12,974 nt of DNA from the NCBI GenBank assembly GCA_964454355.1, contig CAYVTA010000062.1, positions 1 to 12,974 of the forward strand. Reading direction: 5' to 3'. This document shows positions 7,499 to 12,974 of this stretch, piece after piece. Source of the stretch: UBA1081 sp964454355. GTDB taxonomy: Bacteria; Bacillota; Clostridia; Oscillospirales; Acutalibacteraceae. Both the position numbers and the translations under genes were made by a program. Positions within the stretch are counted from its first letter, which is position 1. Every line of letters starts with the position of its first letter. The notes beneath the pieces were generated by a model, which saw only the letters and a list, made by a program, of their open reading frames with translations, had not been told where the DNA came from and searched no databases.

Positions 7499-8311
7499 TT
7501 ATTCAAGAACTACCTTACCAGACACCTTACTGTCAGTTGCAAAAGTTTCAAGCGTTGTTCTGTTTACCAACGCAAAGCAATTGTTGTTTGCGAACTGTTC
7601 TGCATAGTTTTCTTCGATAAGCTTCATCACCTCTTGAAGCTGACGCACAACAGCGAACTGATGACCACACAGATACGGGTCATAGCAATCACAGAAGAAA
7701 TCGCTGATTTTTGAATCTTCAAAAATAAATTCAATCTCATGAATATCATCATTGTCTTCAACAAGTGCACGACCTTGTTTTTCGTAAAGCGAAAGATATT
7801 TCACTTGTCCTTTTTCATAGAGCCAATCGCCGTGTTCACCACGACTCCAGCCAACAGGAATCTCATGCAAACCGAAAGAACTTCCGTCTGAACAGCGAAC
7901 ATAATCAGCATCTGTTCTGATAGGGAAATCAAACCATGTAATCACTTTTTCATATGGCAGAGCCGCACGGTCAAAAGTTAGCATATGTGCACCCATCAAA
8001 TGAAATTCGCCTTTTATGTGGCTTCCAACCTTGCGAATGACACGCTCATATTTTGAAAGGTCGATTTTAAAGTTATATGACAGCCCCTCAACTGTACCCA
8101 TAACGCCGTCGAGCTTACCGCTGACAAATACCTTATCTCCTACTTTCAAATCAAAGCTATCATTGTAATAGGTGTATGGTCTATAAACATTAGGAAAACG
8201 AATTTCAGCAAGGCACTTGCGTGGTGTGGTTTCTTCTTCGGGGATTTCGGGCACTACGATTTTACGCTCTGGAGTATTTTCATTAAATTGGAATCCGATT
8301 TTTGTACTCAT
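7499..8311 (-). CDS. SWIM zinc-finger-containing protein of unknown function
   Basis: 270 residues. Near the C-terminus lies CDC-x5-CGH (C207, C209, C215, H217), the CxC...CxH ligand pattern of the SWIM zinc finger, which usually binds DNA or proteins. Residues 56-84 (LKVGDKVFVSGKLDGVMGTVEG) look like a small SH3/KOW-like beta barrel. The middle (about 100-180) has many W, Y and G and no motif I recognise. No hydrophobic segment is visible. The start has an AAGGAGAGG ribosome site directly after the microprotein stop, and the EF-hand gene follows 23 bp past its stop. The whole set depends on the promoter at 8421-8448. SWIM assignment is by motif only, and the rest of the protein is unassigned. 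Confidence 0.75.
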   Translation of the reverse strand: MSTKIGFQFNENTPERKIVVPEIPEEETTPRKCLAEIRFPNVYRPYTYYNDSFDLKVGDKVFVSGKLDGVMGTVEGLSYNFKIDLSKYERVIRKVGSHIKGEFHLMGAHMLTFDRAALPYEKVITWFDFPIRTDADYVRCSDGSSFGLHEIPVGWSRGEHGDWLYEKGQVKYLSLYEKQGRALVEDNDDIHEIEFIFEDSKISDFFCDCYDPYLCGHQFAVVRQLQEVMKLIEENYAEQFANNNCFALVNRTTLETFATDSKVSGKVVLE

Positions 8312-8328
8312 AATTACCTCTCCTTAAA

Positions 8329-8391
8329 TTAAAACTGATTAAACAAGCACAACAATGCGTAAAGACCAAACAATAATACAAAAAATGTCAT
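8329..8391 (-). CDS. 20-residue hydrophobic microprotein
   Basis: A 20-residue reading frame, MTFFVLLFGLYALLCLFNQF, almost wholly hydrophobic and long enough for one membrane span. It has an AAGGAG ribosome site 8 nt before its ATG and is the first reading frame after a strong promoter. Its stop codon is followed within a few bases by the ribosome site of the SWIM gene, so it could also act as a leader peptide coupling translation. It is too short to be tested by homology in my reading; the ribosome site, promoter and packing make it credible. Confidence 0.68.
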   Translation of the reverse strand: MTFFVLLFGLYALLCLFNQF

Positions 8392-8399
8392 ATCGATTT

Positions 8400-8405
8400 C
8401 TCCTT
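8400..8405 (-). promoter_or_regulatory. Ribosome binding site of the microprotein
   Basis: AAGGAG, 8 nt before the ATG at 8389-8391. Confidence 0.75.
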
Positions 8406-8420
8406 TTTCTTTATGAGTAC

Positions 8421-8448
8421 ATTGTAACACGGAAAGGCAGATTGTGAA
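8421..8448 (-). promoter_or_regulatory. Promoter of the microprotein-SWIM-EF-hand operon
   Basis: TTCACA (8443-8448), 16-bp spacer, TACAAT (8421-8426) with an extended TGT before it. The unit diverges from the mannosidase-like gene. Confidence 0.72.
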
Positions 8449-8506
8449 GAAATTAAAAATCATTTTAGTCCATTTTTACGGACAGTGTTAAATCCACATA
8501 TCTTGC

Positions 8507-8535
8507 TTGACTTGTGGTATGGTAGCATTTATAAT
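8507..8535 (+). promoter_or_regulatory. Promoter of the DUF5054/GH38-like gene
   Basis: TTGACT (8507-8512), 17-bp spacer, TATAAT (8530-8535), about 30 bp before the start codon. It is divergent from the promoter at 8421-8448. Confidence 0.85.
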
Positions 8536-8563
8536 TTTACTATAACACATACAGAGGTGCGAT

Positions 8564-10567
8564 ATGAAAAAGGTTATTGTTGTTTCAAAAACTCATCTTG
8601 ATTTGGGATTCACGGATTATGCCGAGAATATCAAGCAGAAGTACATACACTCATTTATTCCTGATGCTATTGACCTTGCAGAAAAGGTTAATACTGCTGA
8701 TAAAAAGTATTTTGTTTGGACTACTGGCTCTTGGATTCTGAAAGAGGCACTCAAAAATCCCGACCAAAAAGACAAGCTGACAAAAGCCATTAAAGATGGC
8801 AACATTGTGCCTCACGCTATGCCATTTACAACTCATACAGAGTTGCTTGACGAGGATTCACTTGATTTTGGGTTATCACTCGTTGATGGTCTTGACGAAA
8901 TCCGTGGAAGAAAAACTATTTCGGCTAAAATGACGGATGTCCCCGGTCACACAAAGGGACTTGTGAGCATTCTTGCTCGTCACGGAATCAAACTTTTACA
9001 TATCGGTGTTAATGGTGCATCTGCTCTTGTGGATGTTCCACCTTGTTTTGTATGGAAAAATGGTGATGACGAAATCGTTGTAATCTATTCGGGCGATTAC
9101 GGTGGAGCATTCAAATGCGATTTGGTTGATGAGGTGCTTTATTTCGACCATACGCTTGATAATCACGGTGCTCCGTCACCACAAAAAGTCCTTGATAAAA
9201 TCAGTAAAATACAGAGTGAATATCCTGACTATGAGGTCACTGCAGGTACTATTGACGACTTTGCAGAGGTAATCTGGGAAGTCCGTGAGAAACTCCCCGT
9301 ATTTGAGGGTGAAATGGGCGACACTTGGATTCACGGTAGTGCAACTGACCCATATAAATCCGCATCACTTCGCACACTCATTCATCTTAAAAACGAGTGG
9401 CTTGAAAATGGTAGTCTTGACCGAAATTCTGACGAATACAAGAACTTGGTTGATGCTATTCTTTGCACTGCTGAGCATACTTGCGGTATGGACTCAAAAA
9501 CATATTTTTCTGACTATGGTCATTATCTTAAAAAGGATTTTAAGAAAGCAAGAAAGTCTGACAAGGTTAAATTCAATCACCTTTTCTGCGATATGCCACA
9601 GAGTATTCTCCCCGTTGTGAGTCTTTTTGACGGACGAAGAAAGCGTGGGTATTACTCGGTTATTGAGAAGAGCTGGGCAGAGCAAAGAGCATATATCGAC
9701 CTTGCTATTGATGCTTTAAGTGACGAGCATAAAGCCATTGCGAAATCCGAAATTGCGAAGCTTATGCCTACCACCTCTACCTCGATTTCTGCAAATGATG
9801 TGGATTCACTTCAAGTTGGTGAATGGGTGCTTAAAATCAACAAAAACGGTGGTATTGGGGCGCTTAAATGTGGTAATGAGGAAATCATAAGAACCAATGA
9901 CGAGCCGATTTTTACATATCGTTCATTCTGTAATGAGGATTACAAATACTGGCTTACACACTATTCAAGAAACCTTGAAGAAACTGCAATCTGGGCGCTT
10001 GGTGACTTTGCAAGACCCGGTATGAATCGAGTTGAGGGCAAATACCCATCAGGCAGATTTGCATATCAAGTTGAGAAAATGTGTGCGAGTGAAAAGCAGA
10101 TTACTGTGAATCTTGTGTGCGATAAAAAGTTATGTGACGAGTTAGGTGCACCACGACTTATTCAAGTGATTTACACACTCGCAGAATACGGTTTGAATGT
10201 GAATGTTTCTTGGTATGGCAAGGACGCTAACAGACTTACAGAAGCGATTTATATGCACATTTTCCCTGCACTTGATGTTAAACTTAGGAAATTGGGTTGT
10301 GTTGTGAGTCCTGATGAAGTGACTCTCAACGGTAGCCGAAATCTTCACGCTGTGCAAAGTGTGGAGATGGGCGAATTTGAGATTGTCAACCGTCATTCCC
10401 CTCTTGTGTCAGTTGGCAAGGGTAAAATTCTTGAGTTTGATAACAAGTTTGAAGATGCGAAAACCGACGGACTCAGTTTTGTACTTTATAACAATGTGTG
10501 GGGCACAAACTTCCCATTGTGGTATGAAGACAACGCAAGATTTGAGTTTGAGGTTAGGAGAAAATAA
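8564..10567 (+). CDS. DUF5054/GH38-like glycoside hydrolase (alpha-mannosidase family)
   Basis: 667 residues. The start VIVVSKTHLDLGFTDYA matches the DUF5054 group, which has the N-terminal fold of family 38 alpha-mannosidases. The expected metal and catalytic positions are present: H11 and D13 (HLD), D125 in TDVPGHT, which matches the GH38 nucleophile segment, and H257 in TWIHGS. VWTTGSW (51-57) and PFTTHTELL (87-95) are further family segments. The C-terminal part from about 430 is beta-rich with many W and Y, as in the mannosidase C-terminal domains. No signal peptide is visible, so the enzyme is probably intracellular and may act on short imported glycans; the substrate cannot be read from the sequence. 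The ribosome site is AGAGGTG. The gene has its own promoter and a strong terminator, and no transporter or sugar-kinase gene is beside it. Confidence 0.82.
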   Translation: MKKVIVVSKTHLDLGFTDYAENIKQKYIHSFIPDAIDLAEKVNTADKKYFVWTTGSWILKEALKNPDQKDKLTKAIKDGNIVPHAMPFTTHTELLDEDSLDFGLSLVDGLDEIRGRKTISAKMTDVPGHTKGLVSILARHGIKLLHIGVNGASALVDVPPCFVWKNGDDEIVVIYSGDYGGAFKCDLVDEVLYFDHTLDNHGAPSPQKVLDKISKIQSEYPDYEVTAGTIDDFAEVIWEVREKLPVFEGEMGDTWIHGSATDPYKSASLRTLIHLKNEWLENGSLDRNSDEYKNLVDAILCTAEHTCGMDSKTYFSDYGHYLKKDFKKARKSDKVKFNHLFCDMPQSILPVVSLFDGRRKRGYYSVIEKSWAEQRAYIDLAIDALSDEHKAIAKSEIAKLMPTTSTSISANDVDSLQVGEWVLKINKNGGIGALKCGNEEIIRTNDEPIFTYRSFCNEDYKYWLTHYSRNLEETAIWALGDFARPGMNRVEGKYPSGRFAYQVEKMCASEKQITVNLVCDKKLCDELGAPRLIQVIYTLAEYGLNVNVSWYGKDANRLTEAIYMHIFPALDVKLRKLGCVVSPDEVTLNGSRNLHAVQSVEMGEFEIVNRHSPLVSVGKGKILEFDNKFEDAKTDGLSFVLYNNVWGTNFPLWYEDNARFEFEVRRK

Positions 10568-10584
10568 TTTAATATTTGTATTAA

Positions 10585-10624
10585 AAAAAGTAAGTTTCAC
10601 GATACAATCTGAAACTTACTTTTT
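10585..10624 (+). terminator. Terminator after the DUF5054/GH38-like gene
   Basis: Fifteen-base perfect arms (10585-10599 and 10610-10624) around a 10-nt loop, flanked by an A-tract and a T-tract. Confidence 0.88.
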
Positions 10625-10631
10625 AGTTTTA

Positions 10632-10660
10632 TTGTAGAAATATTCAAACTGTGATATAAT
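10632..10660 (+). promoter_or_regulatory. Promoter of the metallophosphoesterase gene
   Basis: TTGTAG (10632-10637), 17-bp spacer, TATAAT (10655-10660) preceded by TGA, an extended -10. The transcript starts just before an AGGAGG ribosome site. Confidence 0.78.
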
Positions 10661-10687
10661 AGTAATATAAGACATAGGAGGTTTATT

Positions 10688-11365
10688 ATGATTTATGTCT
10701 GCTCTGATATTCACGGAGAATACGGTGCATATCTGGATTTTGTAAATTCGATTTTCACTGATGACGACATACTATATGTTATAGGTGATGTACTCGACAG
10801 AGGTTCGAACGCCATTGAATTGATGCAAGACATTATGACACGACATAATGTTGTTATGCTTAAAGGCAACCACGAACTTATATTAGCTGATACGCTTGAA
10901 GAATTGTGTAGTGTTAATTCAGATAGTGAGGCACGTACTATCATTGATGAATCACTTGCAATTGATAGAATTGGTCAGGAAGAAACCTTGCTTGACTTTG
11001 CCAAACTCAGTAAATCTGAACAAAGAGAAATCGTGGATTTCATAAATGGATTACCTTTATATGAGGAGTTAGAAATCAATGGCCAAAACTATTTGTTCGT
11101 TCATGCAGGATTACCTGATTTTTCTGATATTCCTGTTGAGTGGTATGAAGAAAACGACCTTTTATTTGGTCCTCATGATTACGATATAACTCATTATGAA
11201 GACACAACCATTATCGTTGGGCATGTTCCTACTCGTTTTATACATGGTGCAACACCTGATGAGATTTTAAGAAGAAACGATACAATTGCAATTGATTGTG
11301 GCTGTGGATTTGGTGGTCAATTAGGTGTGTTGTGCATTGATACAGATGAAGAATTTTATTTTTAA
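10688..11365 (+). CDS. PPP-type metallophosphoesterase (Ser/Thr phosphatase or ApaH-like)
   Basis: 225 residues, the usual size for bacterial PPP phosphatases. The full set of metal-binding motifs is present in order: SDIHG (6-10), GDVLDRG (33-39), GNHE (60-63), HAG (139-141) and GHVPT (178-182). This superfamily includes PrpA/PrpB protein phosphatases and the diadenosine tetraphosphatase ApaH. Sequence alone does not decide between them, but the compact size and the DRG and GNHE context fit the Ser/Thr phosphatase branch of Firmicutes. A perfect AGGAGG sits 6 nt before the ATG. No kinase or partner gene is adjacent. The transcript ends at the strong hairpin that is shared with the convergent 321-residue gene. 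Confidence 0.88.
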   Translation: MIYVCSDIHGEYGAYLDFVNSIFTDDDILYVIGDVLDRGSNAIELMQDIMTRHNVVMLKGNHELILADTLEELCSVNSDSEARTIIDESLAIDRIGQEETLLDFAKLSKSEQREIVDFINGLPLYEELEINGQNYLFVHAGLPDFSDIPVEWYEENDLLFGPHDYDITHYEDTTIIVGHVPTRFIHGATPDEILRRNDTIAIDCGCGFGGQLGVLCIDTDEEFYF

Positions 11366-11375
11366 TAGTACAAGC

Positions 11376-11407
11376 AAAACAACCGTTGTGTATGCAACGG
11401 TTGTTTT
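11376..11407. terminator. Bidirectional terminator between convergent genes
   Basis: Thirteen-base perfect arms (11376-11388 and 11395-11407) around a 6-nt loop. T-rich ends on both strands serve the phosphatase gene on the plus side and the orphan gene on the minus side. Confidence 0.85.
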
Positions 11408-11410
11408 TAG

Positions 11411-12376
11411 TTATTGTTGTTCTAATTTTCTTGCCATTCTCATTGCTCGAGTTTTAATTCTCTTTATCATTTCTTCAAGGCATTCTTCTATTTCGTTTTT
11501 TTCTAATGGAACAGGATGTTCTAATGTTTGACCATTGAATAATTCTATACCTTTCAACTTACCATCTTTATATTCATAATAACCTTCTAAACAATATTCT
11601 TCTCTATTTTCCACAAACCACTTGTGCCATTTTTCTACAGTATCATAGCTAATCAATTCTTGTTTATTATCAACATGATATTTAATCCCTGTTTTTTCAA
11701 CATAACATTTTTCTATTTTATCTATCATCAAAGGGAAATAATCTTGAACATCTGGCAAAACACCTTTTATTTGATTATATGATAGTTTTCCTTTTTCATA
11801 AGCGTCGGGACAAGGCATAAAATTTGCAACACAATGGCACAATGAAGAAAAATCTATAAATTTGCTATAAATATCTATTAAAGCCTTTTGCGCATTTCTA
11901 TGAATTTCTATATCATTTATTATTTTTTCTGCATATTTTTTCTTTTTTAATATTATTTTCTTCCAATTATTTTCGTCATTTTTCCAATAACAATAGTATA
12001 TACCTTCTTGTTGAAAATCATACAAAAACTCACTACACGCTTTCGAGAAAACTTTTTCATATGTCAATTTTTTTGTTTTTGCAATATTATCAAGTGCAGA
12101 ACAATATACCGTCCAAAATGAATTCATAACATCAAAATACTTATTATCATTCCATCCAAGTAATTCATAAACATATTGAGCAAACTCTCTTTTTTCTAAA
12201 TCGTTAAATGATATAAATTTTTTATCATATGTGTATCCACCGAATCTTTTATCATCTGTTGCGAAAAATCTCATTAACAAATCAAAAGAGTCACCATTAC
12301 TATTATTGTAATAATCAATAATATATTTCACATATTCTTTTGTATCTTTTAAAAACAATTTTTCATAGTTTTCCAT
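11411..12376 (-). CDS. Protein of unknown function, 321 residues
   Basis: I do not recognise a named domain. It is a charged, mostly helical protein with many Y, K and E, and no signal peptide or membrane segment. A conserved-looking core lies at 177-205, SSLCHCVANFMPCPDA then SYNQIKG, with two close cysteines in CHC and another in PCP. Similar 'NFxPxP ... YNxIKG' stretches occur, as I recall, in uncharacterised Clostridia proteins. The C-terminus is a basic helix (IKRIKTRAMRMARKLEQ). The ribosome site AAAGGAG is well placed and the length is a full reading frame. It lies alone between two terminators or gaps. Its base composition is more AT-rich than the neighbouring phosphatase and mannosidase-like genes, which may mean recent gain. 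Confidence 0.75.
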   Translation of the reverse strand: MENYEKLFLKDTKEYVKYIIDYYNNSNGDSFDLLMRFFATDDKRFGGYTYDKKFISFNDLEKREFAQYVYELLGWNDNKYFDVMNSFWTVYCSALDNIAKTKKLTYEKVFSKACSEFLYDFQQEGIYYCYWKNDENNWKKIILKKKKYAEKIINDIEIHRNAQKALIDIYSKFIDFSSLCHCVANFMPCPDAYEKGKLSYNQIKGVLPDVQDYFPLMIDKIEKCYVEKTGIKYHVDNKQELISYDTVEKWHKWFVENREEYCLEGYYEYKDGKLKGIELFNGQTLEHPVPLEKNEIEECLEEMIKRIKTRAMRMARKLEQQ

Positions 12377-12441
12377 ATTTATACTCCTTTCAATATTATT
12401 GTGCTACTTAAATCGAATACCAAAACCATTTTGTGATAGTT

Positions 12442-12974
12442 TTATTCAATCACTTCATACAAGGTTTGTTGAAATGTGGGGAGCCACCAGTTGAGGTAGC
12501 CGGCTTTGGTGGGGTGGATGTGGTCGATGAGATAGAGTTTGCGTTGGTCTTCGGTGAGGTTATTGATTTCGGGGTCGTTCCAGAAGTCGATAACGGTGAT
12601 TTGCCATTTATCTTGAATTTTGAGGAGTAAATCCACCATTTTTGCATAGTGGTCGCTATCGTATTTTGCCTGTGTATAGAACACTACGGGGCAATTCCAA
12701 GTGTCTTTTGCATAAGCGATTATGTATTCAATTGCGCCTGCGACGGTCTGGGTATCGAAATCGTTTATATCGTAACTATCGGTGATTTCGCCAAGTGACA
12801 TTTCTTTGGTTGCATCGTTGGTTGAAAGCTGGCAAACGAATGCATCGGCTTTGATTTCTTTGTCGATTGTCTTCATTCGGGATACATAAGAATTGTCTTT
12901 TATATCAACAAGAGTTGTTCCTGACACAGCCTCTTTTATAGCATGGATTCCGTCAGATTTTTCAAGGTAATCGG
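12442..12974 (-). CDS. SGNH/GDSL-type hydrolase, C-terminal part, cut by right edge
   Basis: About 176 residues are in view and the frame stays open through the right edge, so the N-terminus with the block I serine (GDS) is missing here. Block III is CQLSTNDA, with the expected N, and block V is LIDHIHPTKAGY, with the D-x-x-H pair of the catalytic triad. SGTTL and NCPVVFYTQAK are also typical of the lysophospholipase L1-like group. The enzyme is likely to remove acyl or acetyl groups from lipid or sugar; the substrate is unknown. Whether it has a signal peptide cannot be seen. No clear terminator follows the stop codon; a weak CAAAA/TTTTG hairpin is all I see, followed by the 321-residue gene 65 bp further on. 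Confidence 0.85.
   Translation of the reverse strand, partial: DYLEKSDGIHAIKEAVSGTTLVDIKDNSYVSRMKTIDKEIKADAFVCQLSTNDATKEMSLGEITDSYDINDFDTQTVAGAIEYIIAYAKDTWNCPVVFYTQAKYDSDHYAKMVDLLLKIQDKWQITVIDFWNDPEINNLTEDQRKLYLIDHIHPTKAGYLNWWLPTFQQTLYEVIE

Noticed and set aside
7404..7607. 67-codon plus-strand frame overlapping the EF-hand and SWIM genes
   Set aside because: It is antisense to two motif-bearing genes and has no ribosome site.
8494..8517. CCACA...TGTGG inverted repeat around the -35 box of the GH38-like gene
   Set aside because: Arms are only 5 bp with a 14-nt gap, which is expected by chance.
12925..12927. GTG at 12927 as the start of the SGNH hydrolase
   Set aside because: The frame stays open with family-like residues to the window edge, so the gene begins outside the window.

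Overview
The window is AT-rich and uses the standard code, strong AGGAGG-type ribosome binding sites and sigma-70/sigma-A-like promoters. Gene content (a YjzC-like small protein, a DUF5054/GH38-like glycosidase, an HsdS of the type common in Clostridia) suggests a low-GC Firmicute, probably a gut-associated Clostridia member (Ruminococcaceae/Lachnospiraceae-like). That placement is an inference from style, not a match. I see no rRNA, tRNA, CRISPR array, transposase or integrase.

Left part (1-6,940, all on the minus strand), a probable defence island. Reading in the direction of transcription, from high to low coordinates: an AlbA_2/Schlafen-type protein (5515-6813) and a KAP-like P-loop NTPase (3678-5489) form a tight two-gene operon that ends at a hairpin terminator. 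Next comes a large RecD-like superfamily 1 helicase with a long unassigned N-terminal half (787-3510), which has its own promoter. A second hairpin follows, and then a type I restriction specificity (HsdS) module that has no start codon and runs off the left edge. The AlbA_2 + KAP + helicase trio is the best candidate for a little-described defence system here.

Middle part (6,941-8,560), a cluster of small leftward genes. A strong promoter at 8421-8448 drives a 20-residue hydrophobic microprotein, a SWIM zinc-finger protein and a 52-residue single-EF-hand protein, followed by a perfect palindromic terminator. A separately promoted YjzC-like 54-residue protein with a TTG start follows.

Right part (8,560-12,974). 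Two rightward single-gene units, a DUF5054/GH38-like mannosidase-family protein and a PPP-type metallophosphoesterase, each have a clear promoter and terminator. They are followed by a leftward orphan 321-residue protein and the C-terminal part of a leftward SGNH/GDSL hydrolase cut by the right edge. These look like ordinary chromosomal accessory genes, so the defence island seems to end near 6,940.
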